21,078 nt of DNA from positions 1 to 21,078 of the IMG/VR virus record IMGVR_UViG_3300035698_008862, one strand, 5' to 3'. The position numbers and the translations under genes were made by a program. Numbering within the stretch: the stretch's first letter is position 1; each line of letters starts with the position of its first letter. The notes under the pieces were generated by a model, which saw only the letters and a program-made list of their open reading frames with translations, did not search any database and was not told the origin of the DNA. Positions 12,116 to 18,796 of this stretch are shown here, piece by piece. The stretch is from a virus.

Positions 12116-14784
12116 TTCTTCGGGAATGACTTACTGACCCAAAAACGCCACGCTTTACCATCAACCTTGACCGGTTTTCCGTACGATCTCCAGCCCATCT
12201 TTTTCAAAAAGTAGGCAATCTTCTCGACAGGGATGAACCCACCGCCGTCATCCCAAAGCTCTATTGCCTCTTGTAATTTAGAAGGGTTGACGACCTTACT
12301 AGTTACCCAAGGCCTGCCCTCCTCGATAACATCCCGCACCAGCTGCTCGTCTATTGAAGTATTATTGTTGACCATGTCATGCTTCTCATCAGTGTCTGGT
12401 GCCCTACCCCTTGGGTTAAAGTCTGAAATCGGCCAGTCAAGCATCCACCCACGGAGTGCCTCGCGGTGACCCTCGACCGCACCGAAGAGGCTGTCAAAGT
12501 AGGCGCTGCTGTCTGGACAACCCTCACGGATTGCCAGTTCATCCAACAGGCTGCCGGTCTCATCCCCATCGATAGGCGTGTGTATCACACCGACTCGCCT
12601 AGAACCTATTGATATGGGGACCGCATCATAGTGATTACTGAATAGCATATAGTTAGTGATGTTAGGCACCTCCACCCCATCCAGTCCTTTCTTAACGATC
12701 GACACAGAAGAGTTAGCCAGTGGCGCCTTAAGGTTATCCCACGCGTCCTGCCGATTGCCGTGCATGCGGATCTCCTCAATGGCAGCGAAGGCATGGCCCT
12801 CGGCCCAACCATTGAAATTCTCATTGACTACCTCGCTAGTGCTAACCGATCTAACGTTCGGTGCGCCCATGACAGCGGCCATCAGTGCAGCGATCCATGT
12901 CTTGCCGACACCCTCACCACCAACGATCAACCACGCAAAGCTGATCTTCACGCCTGGGAACTTCACGCAGAAGGCCAGCCAGTTCATTAAGTTTTTAAAG
13001 ACCTCGGGCCTCTCGTCACACAAAAGCTCAAGGTGACGTTGCGCCCGCTTAACGGCCAACCCGTCTGCCTCTGTCCATTCCCCGGACGGTTTAGCGACGG
13101 GCGTACTAGACGGCCGGTAGGTATTCACGCATGACACGCCGTCGAGTGTGAACATCGGGTCCAGGTGCGGCATATAGACGCCACGATTCACGCGACGAGT
13201 GTGCCTGTTATCCCGCAGCATCATCCACGCGGACCGCTGGATGTCGTTCTCATCGAAGCCCGCGTGAGGGTTATGCCTGAAGTCGAACTTATGTTGGTTG
13301 AGCTTACTGCACGTGTCGTACTCATATAGAACGTCCTCGGCCTCGATATAAACATAGGGTAGGCCCCACTGCGGTAGTCCGACCTGATCGTTTAGGACCT
13401 GCCTTGGCGGGGATAACATCTGACGTGCGTCCTTGATCGTCGGCTTGACGCCGGTTAGGTCCTTCAGCCGTTCCTGCAGCGCGTGCGCCAGTGTGTCGAT
13501 GTCATACGCCTCTAGTGATGACGCTTGTGCGCGTACGGCGATGCATACTTCCGTCCGGAGCTCAATCTCAGAGCTCGCCGCGGTGATCCTCTCAAGTAAC
13601 TCTTCTCTCGAGTGGGTGGCCTCGACAGTGTCTTCAGTCTGCATAGCCTCGAGCTGAACGGCCACGCGGTCGTCGTCTTCGAGCTCGGCGAGCATAGCCT
13701 GGTAGCTAGGTCGGCTCTGCATGTCCATGAGTATGAAAGGGTCGACACCTTCGTCGAGGTGCCCGTGTAGGTAATATCGACAGAGGTCGAAGAGGTTGAC
13801 TACTCGGTTGTCGAAAGGGTCAGTGTTGTGGGTTGATCCGAAGTGCATCCTGTCGTCCGTGACGTAACAGCCACCAGGCGTCCCTCCCCCGTTAAGCCAT
13901 GTGGCGCGGCGTCCGCCGTCCCCGTCCCATGTGAATTCGTCAGATAACATGCCATCGATAAGGTCCTCTATAGTGTACGCGCGGTGGAATGCGCCGATCG
14001 GGCCAGTCTTCTGAGAAGGGTCCTTGAATTCGAAGTCGCTCGCCTCACCCGCGAACTGAGTATAGGCGTTAGCCAGCACATCCTCTTCGATGACAAGTGG
14101 AACGGTGTCACCTAGCCAGCCCTCGACGGTGCCTATCCGCTGCGGTACGTTGTCGACTGTCTCGCCTTTGAATATAGGATTCGCCGTGTAGTGCACCTGG
14201 ACCGTGCGCAGTGGCGCGACGTCGATCAGCGGACTGACACTCTTCGCCCAGGCGGTCATCTGTACAGAGTCGTAAGCCGTCTCTAGCCAGAACCATAGGT
14301 GGATCTTTAGTTTATGTTTCGCGTTAGGTTGACCGGCCGATGCACTCAGCTGCCAGACAAAGCTCGCGCCGTCGAAGATATCCGGTAGGACCTCCTTGAT
14401 ATAACGTTCGGCTGCCCTGACTGGATCCGTGGCCGGTTCGAAGTCGTCTATTCGGTAGTCGTCAACGTCAAGCATCACCCAATGGTGCGGGTTATCATCG
14501 TATAGTTTCTTCTGTCTAGGGTAGTGGTCAGGTGTCTTCGGGTCTATGCCGCCTTCTATAGACTGAGCATGGTCCTCGCCCTTGAAGTGGCCACGTATCA
14601 CGCAATGTTTAGGTTTGCGGCTGAGCTTATGTAGGAACGTCGACAGGTGGCTGAGGTCGGTGACTGGGTACTCCTTCACCTTGAAATACTTACCGCTGCC
14701 GTAGGTCTCGACGGTATCCCCGTCGAAGGCCTTGGTCATATTGATGTTACCCTTCGCTGTTAGTATTGTAATGGTATCAGACAT
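12028..14784 (-). CDS. Primase-helicase: archaeo-eukaryotic primase-like N-terminus and SF3 helicase, 918 aa
   Basis: Likely the replicative primase-helicase. The N-terminal 230 residues resemble an AEP/PrimPol catalytic domain: HWVMLDVDDYRIDD (D106, D108) supplies the metal-binding acids, and SASAGQPNAKHKLKIHLWFW (147-166) supplies H162. The C-terminal part is a D5-type SF3 helicase: AWLIVGGEGVGKTWIAALMA with Walker A 622-629, FAAIEEIRMHG with Walker B 668-672, sensor NYMLFSNHYDAVPIS (N717) and R729-R730 as probable arginine fingers. A long middle region (about 240-560) contains a Glu-rich linker. The ATG overlaps the 38-residue ORF upstream. The gene is followed by iteron-like repeats, consistent with origin-linked replication. 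The AEP call is less certain than the helicase call. Confidence 0.9.
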   Translation of the reverse strand: MSDTITILTAKGNINMTKAFDGDTVETYGSGKYFKVKEYPVTDLSHLSTFLHKLSRKPKHCVIRGHFKGEDHAQSIEGGIDPKTPDHYPRQKKLYDDNPHHWVMLDVDDYRIDDFEPATDPVRAAERYIKEVLPDIFDGASFVWQLSASAGQPNAKHKLKIHLWFWLETAYDSVQMTAWAKSVSPLIDVAPLRTVQVHYTANPIFKGETVDNVPQRIGTVEGWLGDTVPLVIEEDVLANAYTQFAGEASDFEFKDPSQKTGPIGAFHRAYTIEDLIDGMLSDEFTWDGDGGRRATWLNGGGTPGGCYVTDDRMHFGSTHNTDPFDNRVVNLFDLCRYYLHGHLDEGVDPFILMDMQSRPSYQAMLAELEDDDRVAVQLEAMQTEDTVEATHSREELLERITAASSEIELRTEVCIAVRAQASSLEAYDIDTLAHALQERLKDLTGVKPTIKDARQMLSPPRQVLNDQVGLPQWGLPYVYIEAEDVLYEYDTCSKLNQHKFDFRHNPHAGFDENDIQRSAWMMLRDNRHTRRVNRGVYMPHLDPMFTLDGVSCVNTYRPSSTPVAKPSGEWTEADGLAVKRAQRHLELLCDERPEVFKNLMNWLAFCVKFPGVKISFAWLIVGGEGVGKTWIAALMAAVMGAPNVRSVSTSEVVNENFNGWAEGHAFAAIEEIRMHGNRQDAWDNLKAPLANSSVSIVKKGLDGVEVPNITNYMLFSNHYDAVPISIGSRRVGVIHTPIDGDETGSLLDELAIREGCPDSSAYFDSLFGAVEGHREALRGWMLDWPISDFNPRGRAPDTDEKHDMVNNNTSIDEQLVRDVIEEGRPWVTSKVVNPSKLQEAIELWDDGGGFIPVEKIAYFLKKMGWRSYGKPVKVDGKAWRFWVSKSFPKKVTPESNELLKEIIKASENRKVGEVDFLK

Positions 14785-14893
14785 CGCTATTCATCCAGTC
14801 TTCGAAGGCGGTTAATAACATCGGTCTCATATGGAACGGTTGTATCTCGTGTTCAGGGATGTAGTTACCGTTATTAGTCTCCAAGTATCTCAT
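14777..14893 (-). CDS. Small protein, 38 aa, coupled to the primase-helicase
   Basis: The ORF reads MRYLETNNGNYIPEHEIQPF then HMRPMLLTAFEDWMNSDV. Its ATG overlaps the stop of the upstream gene (ATGA) with GAGGAAACGAC before it, and its stop overlaps the primase-helicase start in ATGTCTGA. Both overlaps match the style of the rest of the operon, which is the main support. The N-terminus is a beta hairpin-like 'YLETNNGNYIPEHEI' and the rest a short helix. It may serve to couple translation of the primase gene. Confidence 0.6.
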   Translation of the reverse strand: MRYLETNNGNYIPEHEIQPFHMRPMLLTAFEDWMNSDV

Positions 14894-15186
14894 GTCGTTT
14901 CCTCGCGTTTGGTGGTTGATTGGGTTTCATCTAGTGGATCTATTTTCTTCAGGCGGCTGGCTAAGACGACTATGTTCGGCCCGATGGCGATCTCCCCGCT
15001 TCTTACTTCGTGGTAGCAGTCACTGCAGGCGAATACTATACGCCCTCCTTCAGGGTGTATGATCGGATCGGAGACGTCGACCATCTGCTCTATCGTAAAG
15101 ACGGCGTATAGACCGTCAGGGGTTTGGCAGCAAAGGGTGGGCCTGACGACCATGACGAGGTCGCCTATTTTGATAGGACTTTCCAT
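14890..15186 (-). CDS. Small phage protein with Cys cluster, 98 aa
   Basis: It starts MESPIKIGDLVMVVRPTLCC and has RIVFACSDCYHEVRSGEIAI. C19-C20 and C54-C57 (CxxC) could bind a zinc ion, and the opening 'IKIGDLVMVVRP' is an SH3-like barrel start seen in many small phage proteins. The C-terminal region is basic-Thr rich (ETQSTTKREETT). The ATG follows AAGGGAGCCTAGC one base after the upstream stop. Its stop overlaps the ATG of the 38-residue ORF. Role unknown. Confidence 0.7.
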   Translation of the reverse strand: MESPIKIGDLVMVVRPTLCCQTPDGLYAVFTIEQMVDVSDPIIHPEGGRIVFACSDCYHEVRSGEIAIGPNIVVLASRLKKIDPLDETQSTTKREETT

Positions 15187-15187
15187 G

Positions 15188-15538
15188 CTAGGCTCCCTTG
15201 ATTAGTCGATTAAACTGGACCGGCTTCAGGGTCCCTGATGAGACGCGGTCTCCCTTCTTAGTCGTGAAGGTACATCGCAAGGTATTGAAATCTTCCGACG
15301 TCGAGACGACGTCAATGGTGGCTATCGCCTCGACGTTCAGGTAGTTGTGGTCTGCCGTCTGAATGAAGCGGTCGGTGATAAGGTCATGGAAGTGGTCCGA
15401 CTTGGTTATCCGATAGCCTCGACCACGCTTGGTGACGATGGTGAAGCTATGGTCATTTTCCTGTGGGAGTATTTCGGTAATCATTGCTATGGTATCAACG
15501 GCGATCAGAACGCCGCCGTCTGTGTTGATGAAACGCAT
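15188..15538 (-). CDS. Hypothetical protein, 116 aa
   Basis: It starts MRFINTDGGVLIAVDTIAMI and includes HSFTIVTKRGRGYRITKSDH and TTKKGDRVSSGTLKPVQFNR. Repeated 'strand-turn-strand' stretches with RGRGYRI look like a small beta barrel, perhaps nucleic-acid binding. It ends two bases before the next ATG. The start follows AAAGGATTATTCG. No family recognised, but it is clearly a gene by ribosome site and spacing. Confidence 0.65.
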   Translation of the reverse strand: MRFINTDGGVLIAVDTIAMITEILPQENDHSFTIVTKRGRGYRITKSDHFHDLITDRFIQTADHNYLNVEAIATIDVVSTSEDFNTLRCTFTTKKGDRVSSGTLKPVQFNRLIKGA

Positions 15539-15612
15539 CGAATAATCCTTTCGATAAAAAGCCCTGAACTAAATAAGGTGGACCGACGCCACAGGGGAGG
15601 GGACGCCGATCC

Positions 15613-15644
15613 TAACTAGGCTGCTTTTGGGGTCAGCCTAGTTA
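15613..15644 (-). promoter_or_regulatory. Perfect 11-bp hairpin spanning a stop codon
   Basis: TAACTAGGCTG pairs perfectly with CAGCCTAGTTA around a ten-base loop. The minus-strand loop is ACCCCAAAAG. The TAA stop of the gene at 15642-15929 is inside the stem. No T-run follows on either strand, so a classical intrinsic terminator is unlikely. A transcript 3'-end protector, a processing site or a protein-binding element is possible. The rest of the gap 15539-15612 shows nothing else. Confidence 0.65.
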
Positions 15645-15929
15645 AAGCTGTATGTGATCTATCATGAAGCGGACGGTGTCGTTGTACTCCCGCAGGTCGT
15701 CAGTCCGGTTATCTATCCGATGGACAAGGCTACATCGGTTGCTGTCTACGGGGGAGATGGGGCTGCCAGCTACTTCCTCCGACCCTTCTCTTAGTGCGGT
15801 CTTGAGCATGCCCTGCAGCTGGCTAAGGTTCTCGTGGAGTTGCACCGCCATGTTGTCCTGTTCGTTGAAGGACTGCTCTACTGCCGTTGCGGGGCGGTCA
15901 CACTTAGCGTTATTATCTGGTACTGCCAT
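15642..15929 (-). CDS. Small acidic phage protein, 95 aa
   Basis: It starts MAVPDNNAKCDRPATAVEQS and includes LHENLSQLQGMLKTALREGS and NRTDDLREYNDTVRFMIDHI. It is helical, with a likely coiled-coil first half. A strong ATAGGAGAACGAA site precedes the ATG. It is the first gene of the leftward replication operon, following the long hairpin leader. A pattern 'VExxxxELxxxIxxLxxxLxxLxxRLxPVxxxxxP' is common in phage regulatory small proteins. I do not assign a function. Confidence 0.65.
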   Translation of the reverse strand: MAVPDNNAKCDRPATAVEQSFNEQDNMAVQLHENLSQLQGMLKTALREGSEEVAGSPISPVDSNRCSLVHRIDNRTDDLREYNDTVRFMIDHIQL

Positions 15930-15951
15930 TTCGTTCTCCTATTTGGGGGTG

Positions 15952-16013
15952 AATAGAAGAGAGCGGGGCCTACCATCAGGGACAACTTGACCCTGCCCAC
16001 GCTCTCTTCTATT
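15952..16013. promoter_or_regulatory. Long hairpin with a 14-bp perfect stem in the operon leader
   Basis: AATAGAAGAGAGCG (15952-15965) is exactly complementary to CGCTCTCTTCTATT (16000-16013). Inside, GGG pairs with CCC and CAGGG (15977-15981) with CCCTG (15991-15995), so a two-part stem-loop of about 62 bases forms. No T-run follows on either strand, so it is not a simple terminator. If the operon transcript starts near 16048 the element lies in its 5' leader, a place for attenuation or antitermination RNA (a comparison with known put-type RNA is only a thought). Confidence 0.7.
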
Positions 16014-16053
16014 AACCCTTTGTCGGGGCCACCCCCTTCGCCGAGTCTCGCCC

Positions 16054-16084
16054 TATATAGTCTCGGGTTAGGAGACAGGCTCAA
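16054..16084 (-). promoter_or_regulatory. Weak candidate promoter of the leftward replication operon
   Basis: On the minus strand TTGAGC (16079-16084) and TATATA (16054-16059) are separated by 19 bases, the same wide spacing seen for the leftward packaging promoter. An inverted repeat GTCTC...GAGAC lies in the spacer. The -35 is poor, so the call is tentative. Confidence 0.35.
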
Positions 16085-16234
16085 ACTTAGTAGTAATACC
16101 TACTCAATAACACACAAGCACAATAGTCAAAAAGTTCGTGTGCTACTGGCTAGATATTCTATGCTCAAACGGCTTTTAACCTTCGCTTAAGAACACATCT
16201 AACACCTCAACCCAACCACAGGTTTCTTTAATAC

Positions 16235-16743
16235 CTATTCACTCTTCGCTTTTAATAATCTAAAATCTCTGTCCTCAACACTCTCACCATCTTGGACACA
16301 ATTACCATTGGCCTTACGATAATCTGCACTACCATTACACGCAATCGCTTCAACTACACTTTCTTGACCTAAATGGAAAGCGATACAAATTGCAACCATA
16401 TCTGGCTCATGTGTACCACTACCACTAAAGAAGAACACTGATGCTGCCTTACTACCTTGAGCAACCATCGGACATATCACATTGTTGCCCACACTCGGTG
16501 CGATTGCTGGTGGTACGATACGTAAGTCCCCATAATCTGCTGCTTCAGTTGTGTTATTGAGTGTGGTGTTGCCAACATTACGCCTGTTCCTACACCAACC
16601 CCTACGCCTAAACCTATTGCTCCTGCTGAGGCGTTAGCTGATGATGGATTGCCAAAGTTAAGCCCTGTTGCATTAGCTTGCTGAATTGATAAACCGACTG
16701 CTCCCGTCAAACATATTATTGCCATTGCTGTTGATAACTTCAT
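16235..16743 (-). pseudogene. Secreted Gly-rich phage protein gene split by a frameshift
   Basis: Frame one starts MKLSTAMAIICLTGAVGLSI with a signal peptide (cleavage likely after QQANA, residue 25), then a Ser/Gly-rich stretch GAIGLGVGVGVGTG. The second frame takes over and reads RNVGNTTLNNTTEAADYGDL, then IAPSVGNNVICPMVAQGSKA, and ends DRDFRLLKAKSE. The combined length is about 169 residues if one base is restored. The layout (signal peptide, Gly/Ser-rich neck, first Cys in VICPM, then GSG...CIAFHLGQ, IACNGSAD and GNC) recalls a family of exported phage proteins ending in several Cys. That likeness is from memory. The missing base lies near 16570-16625. Start follows AAGGAGATATATAA. Truncation, recoding and sequence error are all open. 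Confidence 0.75.
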
Positions 16744-16772
16744 TTATATATCTCCTTGATTTATATGGGGGT

Positions 16773-17039
16773 TTAATCATCACACGACGGACACCGGCCT
16801 TGCGCAGCAGCGGCCCAATCGAAGTCCGGACATAGTCTCTCAGCCCTGAGTGCGCCTTTACTGGCGATCTGCAGGTTCAAGGCCATGGCCGGTCCGATAT
16901 TCTTGCGGTCGTGTGCTGGTAATTGGAGATATCCAACTGTAGTCTTCGCCTTAAAAGCGAATATCTTACGCTCCGCTGTCGTTAGCGCGTTGAGGTAGTT
17001 CCAAAGATCGTTCTTTAATAGTGGGTCTGTTGTGTCCAT
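16773..17039 (-). CDS. Cro/YdaS-like DNA-binding regulator, 88 aa
   Basis: Residues 12-75 have the layout of Cro and YdaS proteins: LWNYLNALTTAERKIFAFKA then KTTVGYLQLPAHDRKNIGPA, then MALNLQIASKGALRAERLCP and DFDWA. This 'TTVGYL...ALxIExxSxGxVxxExLxPDxDW' pattern is the classical small phage repressor of early genes. A short Cys-rich end, GRCPSCDD, is additional. The ATG lacks any Shine-Dalgarno sequence and lies only a few bases from the predicted transcript start, so it is probably leaderless. It faces the rightward early operon from the other side of a divergent control region and likely represses both. Confidence 0.85.
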   Translation of the reverse strand: MDTTDPLLKNDLWNYLNALTTAERKIFAFKAKTTVGYLQLPAHDRKNIGPAMALNLQIASKGALRAERLCPDFDWAAAAQGRCPSCDD

Positions 17040-17047
17040 AGCCGAAG

Positions 17048-17074
17048 TTTATACCTATCGGTATGAATAGTCAA
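17048..17074 (-). promoter_or_regulatory. Repressor promoter overlapping an operator-like inverted repeat
   Basis: TTGACT (17069-17074) and TATAAA (17048-17053) are separated by 15 bases on the minus strand, shorter than usual. The perfect inverted repeat ATACC-TATC-GGTAT (17051-17064) overlaps the -10 and spacer. The predicted transcript starts within a few bases of the regulator ATG. Binding of the regulator here would give self-repression. Confidence 0.55.
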
Positions 17075-17090
17075 ACGTAAAACAAAGTTG

Positions 17091-17120
17091 TTGACATGTG
17101 GATATATCCTAGGGTATCGT
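17091..17120 (+). promoter_or_regulatory. Rightward early promoter, TTGACA with palindromic spacer
   Basis: A perfect -35, TTGACA (17091-17096), is followed after 18 bases by TATCGT (17115-17120). The spacer has the palindrome GGATATATCC (17100-17109), and TATCG...CGATA repeats (17115-17119 and 17128-17132) follow. The first gene starts 36 bases downstream of the -10. This is the best promoter on the plus strand in the window. Confidence 0.65.
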
Positions 17121-17155
17121 TACGATTCGATAGCAAATGAAACCGGAGAAACGAG

Positions 17156-17329
17156 ATGAAGATAAGAGATGTCGTCGCAAAGGCAAGGCAGTATTACCCA
17201 GCCTCTGTCTACATGCAGAAACAGTACGCCAGACAGGCGTGGTACTTATATCAGTCAGGACGATCCGTCCTATTATCCACTAGCGGAGTCAAGGCCGCCG
17301 GGCCTACCGTATTAGTAGGGGCGAAGTGA
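17156..17329 (+). CDS. First gene of the rightward early operon, 57 aa
   Basis: The ORF reads MKIRDVVAKARQYYPASVYM then QKQYARQAWYLYQSGRSVLL and ends TVLVGAK. CCGGAGAAACGAG gives a strong ribosome site, and the early promoter lies 36 bases upstream. The N-terminal 'MKIRDVVAKARxYYPxSxYM' is a pattern common to small phage proteins at the head of early operons. Basic and helical; function unknown. Its stop overlaps the next ATG (TGATG). Confidence 0.75.
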   Translation: MKIRDVVAKARQYYPASVYMQKQYARQAWYLYQSGRSVLLSTSGVKAAGPTVLVGAK

Positions 17330-17544
17330 TGAAACATATCTTACTTAATTATTGTACGGCTATGTCAGGGTTAGCCAGCCGTACCGTAGACTGTAAGCGA
17401 GAAGGCCTTAGTCGGTTTGAAACCATTCAACTTGCCCGTAAGAACTTCAGCGCAGAACACATAACCGTGGCTAAGAACGTAACGAAACAAGACGTAGTGT
17501 ACAAATGGTGCATGAAACAACAAGCAGTTAAGGGAGAATTCTGA
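17329..17544 (+). CDS. Small basic hypothetical protein, 71 aa
   Basis: The reading frame can also begin at a GTG three bases earlier. The ATG at 17329 overlaps the upstream stop and fits the AGGGG site better. The protein starts MKHILLNYCTAMSGLASRTV and has FETIQLARKNFSAEHITVAK then CMKQQAVKGEF. It is basic and helical. No family recognised. The ATG of the next small gene overlaps its stop. Confidence 0.65.
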   Translation: MKHILLNYCTAMSGLASRTVDCKREGLSRFETIQLARKNFSAEHITVAKNVTKQDVVYKWCMKQQAVKGEF

Positions 17545-17645
17545 TGAGCGACATAGGTGATTTATTTGATGCTTGGAAAGCACAGCCAAACCAGAAGTGT
17601 TGGTGTGGTTATAGAGCTAAAAGAGAGGCGGTTAGAGATGAGTAA
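17544..17645 (+). CDS. Small protein with CxC motif, 33 aa
   Basis: The ORF reads MSDIGDLFDAWKAQPNQKCW then CGYRAKREAVRDE. AAGGGAGAATTCTG precedes the ATG. 'MSDIGDLFxxx' is a start I recognise from small phage proteins that are normally longer (about 60-80 residues), so this copy may be shortened. Its tail overlaps the start of the membrane-protein gene by eight bases. Moderate confidence. Confidence 0.55.
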   Translation: MSDIGDLFDAWKAQPNQKCWCGYRAKREAVRDE

Positions 17646-17856
17646 TAAACACGCATTAGTGATAATAATAGCGGTTGTGCTTTGGACGTGGTTATTACTG
17701 TACATCGGAAAGCCACCCACTGGGGTAAGTGGTTGCATCACAACAAGCGATTATTACATCGTTAAGCATCACGAGAAAGAAATGGTAAAGTTGCATGAGA
17801 AGTACCAGGACTTAATGGAGCGGCACATAGACTTAATGCAAGCGAAAGGGAGATGA
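17638..17856 (+). CDS. Single-pass membrane protein with coiled coil, 72 aa
   Basis: The frame extends back to 17557, but the ATG at 17638 is preferred because it gives a clean N-terminus, MSNKHALVIIIAVVLWTWLL. Residues 6-23 are a strong membrane helix, likely oriented with the N-terminus inside. The cytoplasm- or periplasm-facing tail (KHHEKEMVKLHEKYQDLMER) is a coiled coil. Its position in the early operon suits an envelope-acting host-takeover protein. A lysis role is not suggested by anything nearby. Confidence 0.65.
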   Translation: MSNKHALVIIIAVVLWTWLLLYIGKPPTGVSGCITTSDYYIVKHHEKEMVKLHEKYQDLMERHIDLMQAKGR

Positions 17857-17858
17857 TT

Positions 17859-17981
17859 ATGAGCGAAATTGATGATATTTTAGAAGAAGCGTTAAACAAC
17901 GATTGGGATTTAGAAGATGACGCAGATCGTGAGATGTTTGGTGATGACGATTACGACTTAGAAAACATAGGCAATAAATAG
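17859..17981 (+). CDS. Very acidic protein, 40 aa
   Basis: The ORF reads MSEIDDILEEALNNDWDLED then DADREMFGDDDYDLENIGNK, with 15 Asp/Glu in the first 30 residues and few Lys/Arg. AAGGGAGATGATT precedes the ATG, and it is two bases beyond the previous stop. Such strongly acidic small phage proteins can mimic DNA to block DNA-binding enzymes, an inference from charge only. Too short for a family call. Confidence 0.55.
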   Translation: MSEIDDILEEALNNDWDLEDDADREMFGDDDYDLENIGNK

Positions 17982-18001
17982 AACAATTGAAAGGGTGAGT
18001 G

Positions 18002-18235
18002 ATGGATGTTAGTCAGTTGATAAAAAAACAACCTATACAAAGTCCCACTTTAACAACAGATGAAAAGAATGAACAGTTAATAAGGCTTCTTGAACACACA
18101 ATAGGTGAACTTGATTTTAAAGGAACAAGAACGTTAGTGTTAATGAGGCGGTTGAAGCGATGGAAAATTAAGCTACGCAAAGAATTAAATAAAGTAACTA
18201 AAGTAAATAAAGTAACAACTAGTGAGGTAAAGTGA
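18002..18235 (+). CDS. Small basic hypothetical protein, 77 aa
   Basis: A GTG at 17999 is in the same frame. The ATG at 18002 has AAGGGTGAGTG upstream and is chosen. It starts MDVSQLIKKQPIQSPTLTTD and ends basic (LMRRLKRWKIKLRKELNKVT). The final 60 bases have a loose repeat of TAAAGTAA at the DNA level. No family recognised. The basic tail may bind nucleic acid. Confidence 0.6.
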   Translation: MDVSQLIKKQPIQSPTLTTDEKNEQLIRLLEHTIGELDFKGTRTLVLMRRLKRWKIKLRKELNKVTKVNKVTTSEVK

Positions 18236-18462
18236 TGAGCCAAGACATGACGAAGTATGATGACTACTTAGGCGATGGTGTGTATGTAAGCTTTGACGGC
18301 TACCAGATAGCCATAAAAGCAAACGACCGCCACTTCCCAACAGATACGGTATATCTTGAACCGTCCGTATATGATGCACTGCAACGTTACGTAGCGCGGA
18401 TTGAAGCAATGAAGGCTGAGGAGAAAAGTGATGACAGGCAGATACGAAATGTACAAAGATAA
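18235..18462 (+). CDS. Conserved GDGVYV phage protein, 75 aa
   Basis: It starts MSQDMTKYDDYLGDGVYVSF and has DGYQIAIKANDRHFPTDTVY then LEPSVYDALQRYVARIEAMK. The 'YLGDGVYVSFDGYQIxL' segment with 'LEPxVxxALxRY' is one I recognise as a very widespread small phage/prophage protein. Its function is unknown. Its ATG overlaps the upstream stop, with GAGGTAAAGTG before it, and its 3' end overlaps the start of the DUF1508-like gene by 32 bases. Confidence 0.8.
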   Translation: MSQDMTKYDDYLGDGVYVSFDGYQIAIKANDRHFPTDTVYLEPSVYDALQRYVARIEAMKAEEKSDDRQIRNVQR

Positions 18463-18796
18463 CGAAAGCAGGTTTAGGTTCAGGCTGAAGACCAGTAGCG
18501 GGCAACGCATCATGGTGGGTATTCAAAGTTACAAAGCCCTAAGTGGGTGCGAGGCGGCGGTAAACAAGGTCAAGGTGTATTCCAAAACCGAGTCATCGAT
18601 CATTAGGATAGGGCTATTGGGTAACGCGATATCCTTTTATATCTTATCAAAGAATAGGAGAGTGATGGCCCACGGGGAAGAGTTTATGACAGAAGAGCAT
18701 AGGGACCTCTCTATTGAAACTGTTTTAAAAGTCGCACCTGGTGCAGAGATAGTTGACCTAACCTACGAACAGAGAAGAGACGGGCATGGAATGTAG
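18431..18796 (+). CDS. DUF1508/YegP-like domain protein, 121 aa
   Basis: Residues 4-48 read YEMYKDNESRFRFRLKTSSG then MVGIQSYKALSGCEAAVNKV, matching the DUF1508 fold of YegP (F-E-x-Y-K-D...F-R-F-R-L-K-x-x-N-G-...-S-x-x-Y-x-x-K-x-x-x-E...V). A further 70 residues follow (VYSKTESSIIRIGLLGNAIS, then LSIETVLKVAPGAEIVDLTY) that are not part of that domain. The start ATG at 18431 is preferred over GTG 18428. It overlaps the genes on both sides. YegP is structurally known but its role is not. The overlap of 32 bases with the previous gene is unusually long. Confidence 0.75.
   Translation: MTGRYEMYKDNESRFRFRLKTSSGQRIMVGIQSYKALSGCEAAVNKVKVYSKTESSIIRIGLLGNAISFYILSKNRRVMAHGEEFMTEEHRDLSIETVLKVAPGAEIVDLTYEQRRDGHGM

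Larger units (their letters stand above)
15930..16234. other. Gene-free control region with a long hairpin leader
   Basis: No credible gene is seen in these 305 bases. It holds the long hairpin at 15952-16013 (listed separately), a possible leftward promoter near 16054-16084, direct repeats AGTCTCG (16044-16050 and 16059-16065), an inverted repeat GTCTC-GGGTTAG-GAGAC (16060-16076), and a purine-poor A/C-rich tail (16190-16234). Open frames in the region on either strand are low-complexity shadows. Confidence 0.55.

Noticed and set aside
15878-16084. 68-codon minus-strand frame over the long hairpin
   Set aside because: It starts at the predicted promoter, crosses the 62-base hairpin and overlaps the gene at 15642-15929 in another frame, without a ribosome site.
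15930-17155. tRNA or tmRNA gene
   Set aside because: The hairpins seen do not form a cloverleaf and no TTC-loop or acceptor stem with CCA was found.
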